Assembly: GCA_900299205.1 (NCBI GenBank)
Contig: OMIW01000087.1
Coordinates: 1 to 17,442, forward strand
Origin: Pseudomonadota bacterium
GTDB taxonomy: Bacteria; Bdellovibrionota_C; UBA2361; OMIW01
Direction of reading: 5' to 3'
Length of the DNA: 17,442 nt
The notes beneath the pieces were generated by a model. The model had not been told where the DNA came from and did not search any database. It worked only from the letters and a program-made list of their open reading frames with translations. Below are positions 9,301 through 16,140 of this stretch, piece after piece. Made by a program: the position numbers and the translations under genes. Each line of letters begins with the position of its first letter. The first letter of the stretch is position 1.

Positions 9301-11316
9301 CGACAGGGAGATTCGGTGACTGGGAGCGTTGTGGTGGGAAGCCAGGTAGCATCCCAAGAGGTTTCAGGTGAGATAAATATAGCGGTGGAGCGCGGACTTG
9401 GAATTGGTTCGCCAGTGGTTCAGCGACCATTCTCTCTTACCGCCTCCGAGTCGGCGGTTGAACCGCTCAATCTAGTGAGTAGTTCAAATGTCGGAATGGG
9501 GGGAGTACGGGTAGAGATAAAGGGAGCAGCGCCTTCTCTGAAGATTGGTGGAGGACGAGAGTTTGATGTGACCCTTCGCTCTTCTGCAGAAGCGTTCAGT
9601 GAGGCAATTCCTCTCACCTCGGGATTCTGGAAGCTGGAGCGTCCGGAGAGTGTCAGCCGACTAGAGATTATTGGCACCCCTGGATTGGCCGCAGCGGTTA
9701 AGGAGGCCCAGAAATTCCTTCTCAGCTATCCCTATGGCTGCACCGAGCAGCTGTTAGCCTCGACCGTCCCCAATTTCCTAGCGCTTGCGGGGGAAAACTC
9801 ACCAGTAGCGAAGCAAAACCTCGCAACGGGATTGAGGAAACTATTAGCGCATCAGGGCCAGAGCGGAGGCTTTGGTATGTACGCAGGGGACAATCCCTCA
9901 GTTGACCTCACTGCCCTGGTGTATTCGACTCTCATTCCGTTTAAGGATGAAGCATCGCTTACGGGTACCGAAGTTGAGCGGTTGCTGGATGTAATCTTAG
10001 AACGGGGCAAGCAATATTTTCGAGGGATTAAAGAGGAAAACCCCGCAGAGGTATCGGTTGCGCGGGCGCGGGTGTTCGCCAAAATCGGCCCATCAGAGGT
10101 TCCGGGTTCAAATGGAACACTGGGAGAGGACACGTTGAGGAGGTTGTTTGAGGAGGTTGCCCGTAACGATAGTGCGCCGTCAATATCGGCGATAGCCACC
10201 GCATCAGAGCTTCTTCGTCAGTGGGGTGACTATCCTCCTGACGGGGTGTTCCCGCATGGAAATCGGGAAGCGTTCGTTTCACTGGTGAAGAAGCAGTTAC
10301 ACGTCGCCATATCTCAGATTAATTCCGATAGTTCTGGTAAAGGGATCGGGAAGGGTGATCTCCCGTTCTGGTCAGAGGGGAGTGCGCAGACGGCTTCAGT
10401 ATTGAGTGAGCTTTTCGCGTGGGATGAACTCAAGCCTGAGGAGGAGCGAACACTCGCTGAGTATCTCATGAAAGCGTACGATCCTGAGGATGGGTGGGGC
10501 TCCACTCTTGAGACCTCCTCGGTATTGCTCGGTCTGAGGGATTATCTCAGAGTTCGTGAAATTGGATCTAATGAGAGGGAGAAAGCTGATGGACGGGTAT
10601 GTCCGAGCAGTGTCTCGTTGGGTATCGGGTCCGAGACAGTTGCGTGTTTATGCCAAGAGTCGACTGTCCACTGTCTGATCGATAAAGAGAAGCTACGTGT
10701 GTCCCGAGAAGGCCACGTCTTGGTTAAATTGCCCGATTTGCCGAAATCATATCAACTAACTGCTCGTGTAGACCGAGAGGGTAAGCCGGGAGAAACTCCC
10801 CCAGCCGCAGGGGCTCTTCGCGTTGAGCGTACGTTGCTTCGAGTGATTGGCGGAGGCAAAACAGAAGCGGTAACCTCATCGACCAAGCTCCACCGTGGGG
10901 ACACGGTATTAAGTATTGTACGATTCTCCGATCTTCCCGCACCGCGACGACGCTGGCGGGTGAGAGCTGCGAGTAGTCTGTTCGTGGTGAAAGACACGAT
11001 ACCATCGATTGCCATCTCCGTGAATGACGAGCGCGAGGTCCTTGCTGATGCAGGTATTTCTGGTCCTGCGGAGTCAGAGGCATCGAATGATTATTGGGGC
11101 TCGATTCGCGAGACCCATCGGTTCCCGTGGCACATCGAGCGCGTCTTTCAGCTTCCCCGGAGGGAGTTTATTGGGAAGACAAGAACCGTCTACACCGGCT
11201 GGAAAGTTCTGTATTCCGGTAAAGCATCGCTCCCTGCGGCTCGCGTAACGGATATGTATAACGGTGAGCGATATGGGTTGGCCACGGGCGGGGTGCATGA
11301 AGTGGTTGCTGAATAG
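6328..11316 (+). CDS. yfaS: Bacterial alpha-2-macroglobulin, YfaS type, with thioester motif
   Basis: About 1,660 residues, with a signal peptide ending near ATAVRA. The early FYLTVSRSMSEKEPVQIRL block is the typical bacterial A2M N-terminus. A DRPIIKPGEEV motif (about 335-350) marks a macroglobulin domain. VVDEAVYAV (near nt 8900) precedes the A2M domain, with PMPSNVTKWRVSSLAID (about 950-966). The thioester domain carries YPYGCTEQ, with Cys1138 at 9739-9741 and Gln at 9748-9750, then helical repeats with SGGFG and DGWGSTLETS. In this family proteolysis of a bait region exposes the thioester, which covalently traps the protease; here it would act in the periplasm. Four cysteines cluster at about 10597-10680 and could form disulfides. 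Start: ATG 6328 has AAAGGG 8 nt upstream; ATG 6301/6307 (overlapping the previous stop) and ATG 6394 (shortest signal peptide) are alternatives. The 3' end overlaps the next gene. Confidence 0.92.
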   Translation: MSMSGDTNRSSIAFGRIGQQCAMGRVPNALRFFILFGILALATAVRADSPFYLTVSRSMSEKEPVQIRLDSSDNQSPFLLRILKASDVDAYLDGQVMLSRAYEPPTTIPSLLRVFVDGANKAVSPLTTLKSALDKDFRRALHDSVSPPLRRFSSEPFVGPPSIRYDPPKGFSIIRQTYLDLSTSGKKADDAWWWFGETPWAMPEQAGYRTRVIYIDPLPPGLYTVQGIQGDNEAQALLQVSALSVQVKQSSKDLLIRIMNREGHPVSGVTARIRGRSGSWESISGVSNQDGELTVTRSEPFDGRLVVQVHSGLYGDALVTTDFLASSHEVQDAFIFTDRPIIKPGEEVFFGGIVRNFRDGRLEAGTTGSAGSMTLKNGDSTIGPLPITVSPEGSFSGMVPLPSDAIPGLYRVTATLDEKRYQGEVRIQEYVKPSFYLTFVEKPATLMPGQNVRLVLSAQRYRGGPAHHVRYEVFVYRKRFETPQFVADAGGGLVTGSDYYNDVRSGSALTQPQRVYSTVDKRIQDDSTGAVSLNPWASSPLMDDLGKATIEFVIPEVPQEQVNEQGGQEWIYTIVVRAQDDEGGNATASESIYVTKSLAYAAAGFAKTFYDEGDLAVPLSIQTSNASGDSVGLAKGEVRCTLEGIEGNENPLQTIPFVTDDKGSALVSIPLHRGERGVLRAYPKVTQVEDRPNPSPIEPDPSQTIIVGKKNEKIVKEPVLNLIQSRSVLSPGEHDTLVALLPEGALLGERQRMWVSVAGRKIYDRMSIPLSGSTLSIPIKAKPEYGTAFYVSVALPVAEGRFEERTVSYRIVPKDQLLRVEVAPEIDVVAPLQDAAIVLKVTDSEGTPVPQVETFTSVVDEAVYAVQPEFRPTLLSFFLPIDRLNVSSFLSDELQGYGYADRFFRANYRLHALKVQNQPKDRLMRDTAGFFPHRITDANGEVRIVVPMPSNVTKWRVSSLAIDRSGRLGEGRGYFSTKSDISVEARVPSFLRQGDSVTGSVVVGSQVASQEVSGEINIAVERGLGIGSPVVQRPFSLTASESAVEPLNLVSSSNVGMGGVRVEIKGAAPSLKIGGGREFDVTLRSSAEAFSEAIPLTSGFWKLERPESVSRLEIIGTPGLAAAVKEAQKFLLSYPYGCTEQLLASTVPNFLALAGENSPVAKQNLATGLRKLLAHQGQSGGFGMYAGDNPSVDLTALVYSTLIPFKDEASLTGTEVERLLDVILERGKQYFRGIKEENPAEVSVARARVFAKIGPSEVPGSNGTLGEDTLRRLFEEVARNDSAPSISAIATASELLRQWGDYPPDGVFPHGNREAFVSLVKKQLHVAISQINSDSSGKGIGKGDLPFWSEGSAQTASVLSELFAWDELKPEEERTLAEYLMKAYDPEDGWGSTLETSSVLLGLRDYLRVREIGSNEREKADGRVCPSSVSLGIGSETVACLCQESTVHCLIDKEKLRVSREGHVLVKLPDLPKSYQLTARVDREGKPGETPPAAGALRVERTLLRVIGGGKTEAVTSSTKLHRGDTVLSIVRFSDLPAPRRRWRVRAASSLFVVKDTIPSIAISVNDEREVLADAGISGPAESEASNDYWGSIRETHRFPWHIERVFQLPRREFIGKTRTVYTGWKVLYSGKASLPAARVTDMYNGERYGLATGGVHEVVAE
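9739..9750 (+). other. CTEQ thioester motif codons
   Basis: The codons TGC ACC GAG CAG encode Cys-Thr-Glu-Gln, the CxEQ motif whose Cys and Gln side chains form the internal thioester of complement C3 and A2M proteins. It lies in the expected YGCxEQ context at the start of the helical thioester domain. The residues are read directly; formation of the bond is inferred. Confidence 0.9.
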
Positions 11317-13393
11317 AAATACGCTTCGAGAAGTAGCCTCGATATTTGTCATCGCACAAAGTCTGGCGAGTGGGGGTGGACTACAAAGACGGGCGGAATC
11401 GTACGCAGAGCGGTATACCAAAGTGGGGTATACCCTTCCCGAACGAATTGTCGTCACCGAGGCGGTAAACGGTGATGGATCGTTATCTGGACTACATGCA
11501 GGTGGCTGGTCACCGGGAGTCATCGGACTGCGAGCAAATCCAACGGGATTATTTGGTATCGATCAGTATCTTGCCCATGAATTAGCTCATGAGGCGGTAT
11601 TTCGGACCTGTGGAGGAATTCCCGAGTGGAAAAGTGAAGCGCTCGCGATGCTCTTGAGTGGTGAGCTCGCACAGGTCTGGGAGGTGGAGCAATCGGCTCT
11701 TAAGGATCGTGTGCATGATCGCAAGCTCCTGTGGGAGAGCGTCCGGGGTGTAAGGTCTTTCGAACCGGGTGCTGCTCGCGCACTACGTCAGATATTGCGA
11801 GCGTACGCACATCACAAACAACGACCGTGTGAGTTGCCGGAGGCAGCGGCCCAGGCTTTGCGTGGGCCAGTCCGAGATGAAACCCCTCGTTGGGTTGCAC
11901 TGTCTCTTTCGAGTGGTCGCTTGCTCGCCAAAAAGGGAGACATCTTCGATGAGGTCGCACCGGCCTCTCTGCTAAAGCTCCTCTATGTTGCGAGCGATAC
12001 TCGTGCTCTCTCCGTTGAGCAGGTTCAGGGGCTGCTCCGCAGTGATGAGGATCAGATTCGAGGGAGCAGTTCATTCGATCTAGGTCGCTACATGCTGATG
12101 TCAGCGCCTCTCCGAGATCACAGCAGTCTGCGAGAAGTTCCCCCAGCTCCGAGTGTTCTGATGGGTCAGGCAGATGCAGCCTCCTATCCCCTCCAGGGCT
12201 CATTGCAGGCGATTGCCCAAGCTGTTCGCAGTGCCATTCTTTTAAAGGGACGTTCATCTTGGAGCCCTTTGGTTAAGTTTGATGAGGATGAGAAGGCAAC
12301 AATCGGCATGGCCTCACAGAGCGTTCGACAGCTGATTCGAGAGCAGTCGGGCTGGGTAAAAACAGGCACAGCATCTTTGCACGATGGCACGCCCACAGAA
12401 GGAGTAATAGCGGTTGTGTGGCCGGCAACAGATCCGACCGTTCTACTGGTCGCTGCCCGAAACGGTGTGAAGGGAGCCCAGGTCTGGAATGGAGATGAGC
12501 CCACGCTCAATCGGGTCATGAAGCTTCTTGCGCCGTTTTCTCGAGATACGAAGAGTGAGGTTCTTTCGTTGCTTCCCCGAAACAGCTTTTCTATAAAAGC
12601 GCCATTTTCGGATACCTCCTGTGAACGGTTGATCCTCGATGATGGTGGCATTACCTCGACCTGTGGTGCTATTGAGATAGAAACCACCGTCAAGGGAGCC
12701 CTCCGTCGGCGATTCTTCCATGGAGTTCTCTCGTTTCGAGAGGATGCATTGGTTCTTCGGACGGATCCATACACCTACGGAGAGTATGTGGTTGAGGGCG
12801 AGGTAGCCCGGGAAGCTGGAGAACTGCGTGAGGCAGTTCAGATGGTCGGTGGTTGGAATAGTGCAAATGGCAACCACGGTCATCGATGGGGGACCGTGTG
12901 TGATACTTCGCATTGCATGGTTCAGAAGGGAAGCTCATCCCAATTGCTGCCACCAATCTCTCCTGAGCAGCTTGAACGCGTCGAACGCATATTTAGGATG
13001 CTTTCCGAATTTGCTGCGCGGCGAGGAGAGCGATGGTTCGAGTTTTCTTACAGCAAGCCAGCGGAATGGAGTCGAACGGTGCCAGTTATAGATGTTACCG
13101 CACGGATGGGGCTCGAGGGCAGTCTCTCGGTGTATCGTCAGCGAAACAAGGGAGGAGACGTGGCGATCGTGTTCAGCGGTGACGAGGTTACCCATGTAAC
13201 AACCTGCGATACTCTGATGGTAAAGCTCGATCTTCCCTCTTGCCCATCGCGAATCACGCAAGAGGAGGGGCTTGTTGCATTTCAGGGCGACATAGTCGGT
13301 CACGGTCGGGGGCTATCGATATGGGACTGGAATCGTCGTTGCATCGAGTCGCATTGCTCGGTTGAAGAAATTCTCCGGAGTAGCTATGGGTGA
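11297..13393 (+). CDS. DUF2300/YfaQ-like exported protein with HExxH, SxxK/KTGT and SpoIID-like segments
   Basis: About 698 residues starting with a signal-like segment (MKWLLN...ASIFVIAQSLASG). Three motif groups follow. (1) HELAH at 94-98, with PEWKSEALA placing Glu114 16 residues later, a gluzincin-like zinc-peptidase layout. (2) APASLLKLL, with Ser224 and Lys227, and GWVKTGTAS, with Lys355, the SxxK and KTG pair of penicillin-binding proteins and class A/C beta-lactamases; no clear SxN was found between them. (3) From about 495, GEYVVEGEVARE, a REAVQMV stretch and TVCDTSHCMVQKG (Cys535, Cys540), resembling the SpoIID/LytB lytic transglycosylase pattern. E. coli YfaQ is, as I recall, shorter (about 550). 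Position after the A2M gene supports YfaQ/MagE. ATG 11297 overlaps the A2M gene by 20 nt; GTG 11264 and ATG 11273 are alternatives. Likely periplasmic and acting on or binding peptidoglycan; activity is inferred. Confidence 0.7.
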   Translation: MKWLLNRNTLREVASIFVIAQSLASGGGLQRRAESYAERYTKVGYTLPERIVVTEAVNGDGSLSGLHAGGWSPGVIGLRANPTGLFGIDQYLAHELAHEAVFRTCGGIPEWKSEALAMLLSGELAQVWEVEQSALKDRVHDRKLLWESVRGVRSFEPGAARALRQILRAYAHHKQRPCELPEAAAQALRGPVRDETPRWVALSLSSGRLLAKKGDIFDEVAPASLLKLLYVASDTRALSVEQVQGLLRSDEDQIRGSSSFDLGRYMLMSAPLRDHSSLREVPPAPSVLMGQADAASYPLQGSLQAIAQAVRSAILLKGRSSWSPLVKFDEDEKATIGMASQSVRQLIREQSGWVKTGTASLHDGTPTEGVIAVVWPATDPTVLLVAARNGVKGAQVWNGDEPTLNRVMKLLAPFSRDTKSEVLSLLPRNSFSIKAPFSDTSCERLILDDGGITSTCGAIEIETTVKGALRRRFFHGVLSFREDALVLRTDPYTYGEYVVEGEVAREAGELREAVQMVGGWNSANGNHGHRWGTVCDTSHCMVQKGSSSQLLPPISPEQLERVERIFRMLSEFAARRGERWFEFSYSKPAEWSRTVPVIDVTARMGLEGSLSVYRQRNKGGDVAIVFSGDEVTHVTTCDTLMVKLDLPSCPSRITQEEGLVAFQGDIVGHGRGLSIWDWNRRCIESHCSVEEILRSSYG

Positions 13394-13415
13394 CATGGTG
13401 GACAGGTAATCCGCA

Positions 13416-13568
13416 ATGAATGACGCACTGTGGGGGACTCCCATGATTGCCCCCCGGTCACTCTTTGGCACTACGCCGAAAGGAAGCCTCTTTGGGGATG
13501 CTATCTCTTTGAAGCGGCGGCTCAGTAAAGTGGTAAAAACCGATCAGCTCAATAATAATAACGATTGA
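13416..13568 (+). CDS. Possible small hypothetical protein (50 aa)
   Basis: A 50-codon ATG-to-TGA frame begins 22 nt after the YfaQ-like stop, on the same strand and before the operon terminator. An AGG at 13404-13406 lies 9 nt before the ATG, a weak but well-placed RBS. The product is basic in its second half (LKRRLSKVVK), repeats the tetrapeptide SLFG twice within 13 residues, and ends in a short Asn tract. It has no membrane segment or signal peptide. I do not recognise it, and chance is a real possibility at this length. Confidence 0.3.
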   Translation: MNDALWGTPMIAPRSLFGTTPKGSLFGDAISLKRRLSKVVKTDQLNNNND

Positions 13569-13678
13569 ACCCAAAATGGGCAGAGCGGTTCACGGCGCCG
13601 TTTTTGAAGTTTTTCTTCGGTGATTGGTGGGTTAGCCCTGGACCACTAACCGATCCCTCAAGTTATGAATCTCTTATT

Positions 13679-13722
13679 CCGATACCGTCTTTTCGCGAGT
13701 CTCGAATCGGATCGGTTTTTTT
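13679..13722 (+). terminator. Rho-independent terminator of the A2M operon
   Basis: The stem CCGAT-a-CCG (13679-13687) pairs with CGG-ATCGG (13708-13715) with one bulged A. A possible inner pairing TTCG/CGAA lies in the loop, and seven T residues (13716-13722) follow directly. This is the only stem with an adjacent long T-run in the window. Confidence 0.7.
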
Positions 13723-13774
13723 AGCCGCAAACTGGATCGTATGGCTCCCTAAGCTCACCCTTCTTAATCGATAG

Positions 13775-13803
13775 TTGAAGAGAAAAAGGTCATCGGATTA
13801 AAC
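13775..13803 (+). promoter_or_regulatory. Weak sigma-70-like promoter candidate for the SPFH gene
   Basis: TTGAAG (13775-13780), a 17-nt spacer and TTAAAC (13798-13803). Four of six and three of six bases match the consensus hexamers, so this is suggestive only. Its place between the terminator and the SPFH start is what makes it worth listing. Confidence 0.22.
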
Positions 13804-13873
13804 TGGCCCCGCAAGGCATAGTGGCTTTTGAATGCGGTCGAGAGAGGGAATTTTAGCTAACATTGAGGTTCTT

Positions 13874-15919
13874 ATGGAAACAGTAACAAGCGATTTTGTT
13901 ATTTGGCGTTTCTTTTATCTGGTTTTGATCGGATTGGTAGGGTTTATCGCGTATAGAGGGCGTTTTATTCGTTACATTCCCAATAATCGGGTAGGTGTAG
14001 TAGAAAAGTTTTTTAGCACCCACGGATCGGTTGACGAGGGAATCATTGCTCTCAATGGAGAGGCTGGATATCAGCCGTCGGTGTTAAGAGGTGGATGGCA
14101 TCTTATGAAGCCGTTCATATACCGGATTCATAAGGTACCTTTAGTAACCATTCCGCAAGGCAAGCTTGGGTACGTTTTTGCGCGGGACGGCAAGGCACTA
14201 CTTCCCGAGCAGACCCTTGCGTCTAATGTTGAGGCATCTGACTTTGAAGATGTCGTTGATTTTCTCAGCAAGGGTGGGCAAAAGGGGCCTCAGCGGAAAA
14301 TTCTTCGGGAAGGAACTTACGCAATCAACCTCGCCCAGTTTGTCGTCATTACCCACGATACGCTCTACTATCACGATCTCGATGCGGGTGATGGCGCGCT
14401 GTTTCAGCAGATGGCTGAAGTCATCGCGGACCGCGGCGGTTTTGAGCCGGTCGTAATCAAGGACCGTGATGATAGTATCGGTGTGATAACCGTTCACGAT
14501 GGGCCATCGCTTAGTGAGGGCGAAATAATCGCCCCCATTGTCGGCAACGATGCCGGGGATAGGGATACCTTTCACAATAACTTTCAGGATCCGGAGGCGT
14601 TTCTCCGAGCTAAAGGAAGGAGGGGGCGACAATATCAGGTGCTCGTTGAAGGTACCTACTACATTAATCGATTATTTGCGACAGTTGAAGTCGTTCCGAA
14701 GACGATCGTAGAGGTGGGTCAAGTTGGTGTAGTGGTTTCGTACGTCGGAGCTCTCGGTGCGGATTTGTCGGGACTAGACTATAAGCACGGCGAATTGGTT
14801 CGGCAGGGTTCTCGTGGCGTATGGGAAACGCCGCTACTTCCTGGTAAATACGCTTTCAATACGTACGCTGGTAAAGTTGTAATGGTACCAACGACGAATT
14901 TTATTCTTAAATGGAATCGCTCGGAGACCGGTTCCCATAGGTTTGACGAAAATCTTGCAGAAGTTTCTCTTATCACTAAAGACGCTTATGAGCCGTCACT
15001 GCCATTAAGCGTTGTTGTGCATATTGATTATAAGAAGGCACCTCTGGTAATTCAGAGATTTGGAGACATTAAGCGGCTTGTCGAACAGACACTCGATCCA
15101 ATGGTTTCGGCCTATTTCAAAAACGTAGGTCAGACACGGACGTTGATTCAACTTCTCCAGGATAGGAGCGAAATTCAGCAGACATCATCGATGGAGATGA
15201 AAGCAAAGTTCGCCCACTACAATCTTGAGCTCGAAGAAGTATTAATTGGGACTCCGACATCAGGAGCGACCTCAGGGCAGATAGAGCAGATTCTGAATCA
15301 GCTGCGGGCCCGACAGCTTGCAGAGGAACAGGTGGAAACATATTCCCGTCAGCAGAAAGCATCGGTCAAAGAAAGGGAATTGAGGGAGACCGAGGCAAAG
15401 GCAAGGCAGCAGCAGGCGCTCACCGAATCTGAGATCAGTATCGAGATTCAATCAAATGAGGGAAAGGCCGAGTACCACCGGGCTTTGCAGCAGGCGGCTC
15501 AAATTCGTGCGCTTGCGGAGGCTGAAGCTGAGCGTGCAGCTCGAGTAGGAATTGGGCAGGCCATGGCTATCGAAGAGCAGGTGGCGGCCTATGGGGGTGC
15601 TCAATACCAGGTTCTGCAACAGGTGATAAACCGCTTTTCGGAAGCTATCGAAAAGTCCCGTGTAGATGTGGTTCCTAAGATAGTAATCGGCGGGGCTCAG
15701 GCCGGTAATAGTGAAAACTCGGGGCGCGGATTCTCTGGCGGTGGCGGTGCTAATGTTATCGAGGGGCTGATTGCTCTTTTGCTGTCCGAGAAGGTCGGTC
15801 TCGATATCCTGAACGAGTCTCGACCGCCACGAAATCCTGCCACCGAGGCAATGCGAAAGGCGATATTGACAAATATTGAAGCGGCAAATGAGACCAGTGA
15901 TCTCGAAGTGGGTAAATGA
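13874..15919 (+). CDS. Long SPFH/Band-7 domain (flotillin-like) membrane protein
   Basis: About 681 residues. One N-terminal membrane helix (about 9-27, FFYLVLIGLVGFIAY) leads into PNNRVGVVEKFF, the usual start of SPFH proteins. Before the main SPFH domain are repeated beta-rich modules with recurring phrases: KILREGTYAINLAQF, QVLVEGTYYINRLFA and PLLPGKYAFNTYAG, each followed by valine-rich strands. The SPFH core (about 360-460) includes LPLSVVVHIDYKKAPLVIQRFG and VSAYFKNVGQ. A long Gln/Glu/Ala coiled coil (about 465-570) follows, then a VDVVPKIVIGG segment, a Gly-rich patch and a helical end. Such proteins oligomerise into membrane scaffolds or cages. Start: ATG 13874 with GAGG 5 nt upstream and the membrane helix near the N-terminus; ATG 13832 has a poorer RBS. 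An upstream terminator separates it from the A2M operon. Function is scaffold-like by family only. Confidence 0.85.
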   Translation: METVTSDFVIWRFFYLVLIGLVGFIAYRGRFIRYIPNNRVGVVEKFFSTHGSVDEGIIALNGEAGYQPSVLRGGWHLMKPFIYRIHKVPLVTIPQGKLGYVFARDGKALLPEQTLASNVEASDFEDVVDFLSKGGQKGPQRKILREGTYAINLAQFVVITHDTLYYHDLDAGDGALFQQMAEVIADRGGFEPVVIKDRDDSIGVITVHDGPSLSEGEIIAPIVGNDAGDRDTFHNNFQDPEAFLRAKGRRGRQYQVLVEGTYYINRLFATVEVVPKTIVEVGQVGVVVSYVGALGADLSGLDYKHGELVRQGSRGVWETPLLPGKYAFNTYAGKVVMVPTTNFILKWNRSETGSHRFDENLAEVSLITKDAYEPSLPLSVVVHIDYKKAPLVIQRFGDIKRLVEQTLDPMVSAYFKNVGQTRTLIQLLQDRSEIQQTSSMEMKAKFAHYNLELEEVLIGTPTSGATSGQIEQILNQLRARQLAEEQVETYSRQQKASVKERELRETEAKARQQQALTESEISIEIQSNEGKAEYHRALQQAAQIRALAEAEAERAARVGIGQAMAIEEQVAAYGGAQYQVLQQVINRFSEAIEKSRVDVVPKIVIGGAQAGNSENSGRGFSGGGGANVIEGLIALLLSEKVGLDILNESRPPRNPATEAMRKAILTNIEAANETSDLEVGK

Positions 15920-15957
15920 AAGAGATTGTTCGGAAAAGTTTGCCTTTTTCTGAGGCC

Positions 15958-15978
15958 GAGGGGCGTAAAGTGCCCCTC
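15958..15978 (+). terminator. GC-rich stem-loop after the SPFH gene, weak terminator candidate
   Basis: The perfect 7-bp arms GAGGGGC (15958-15964) and GCCCCTC (15972-15978) surround a 7-nt loop, 38 nt after the SPFH stop codon. Position and strength fit a terminator stem, but the expected T-run is missing; it could act with Rho or as a 3'-end stabiliser. Confidence 0.35.
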
Positions 15979-16091
15979 CCCTCTGAAGCAAGGCTCAGGT
16001 GATACGCCCGCAGTTCCTCGTACCCTGAAACTTACCCCTTTCGAAACAGCTCAACCGCAACGCGACCATCGAGAAACATCAGCTTGCCCAC

Positions 16092-16140
16092 GTTACCCTC
16101 TGCCGAGCATCGATGGAAATCCTGCTCGGTGGAGGGTAAC
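16092..16140 (+). repeat. Near-perfect 18-bp stem-loop, possible structured RNA
   Basis: GTTACCCTC (16092-16100), TG, CCGAGCA (16103-16109), a 13-nt loop, TGCTCGG (16123-16129), TG, GAGGGTAAC (16132-16140). The 9-bp and 7-bp arms are exact reverse complements. The two TG steps face each other and would form two G-U wobble pairs in RNA read from the + strand, making a continuous 18-pair stem; on the - strand they would be C/A mismatches. No T-run follows. It is not an attC site, because the ends lack the RYYYAAC/GTTRRRY arrangement. Confidence 0.6.

Larger units (their letters stand above)
13569..13873. other. Intergenic region with terminator and weak promoter-like sequence
   Basis: No convincing gene. 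It contains the intrinsic terminator at 13679-13722 and, after it, a promoter-like pair at 13775-13803 upstream of the SPFH gene. The order terminator then promoter suggests that the A2M operon ends here and the SPFH gene is a separate transcription unit. Confidence 0.5.

Noticed and set aside
12184-12774. 196-codon minus-strand ORF
   Set aside because: It lies wholly antisense to the YfaQ-like gene, whose motifs are clear. The composition is shadow-like (Arg/Ser/Thr-rich) and no domain is recognisable. The same applies to the minus-strand ORFs at 4756-5334, 11700-12257 and 15452-15991.
13565-13774. 69-codon plus-strand ORF with a TTG start
   Set aside because: It runs straight through the intrinsic terminator at 13679-13722 and has no RBS; treated as chance.
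15950-16100. Riboswitch or tRNA in the gap
   Set aside because: Compared by eye with tRNA, cobalamin, TPP and c-di-GMP riboswitch signatures on both strands; no conserved core was found.
16092-16140. Integron attC site
   Set aside because: The dyad is long enough, but the ends read GTTACCC...GGGTAAC, which do not match the RYYYAAC...GTTRRRY core sites, and no integrase or cassette array is present.
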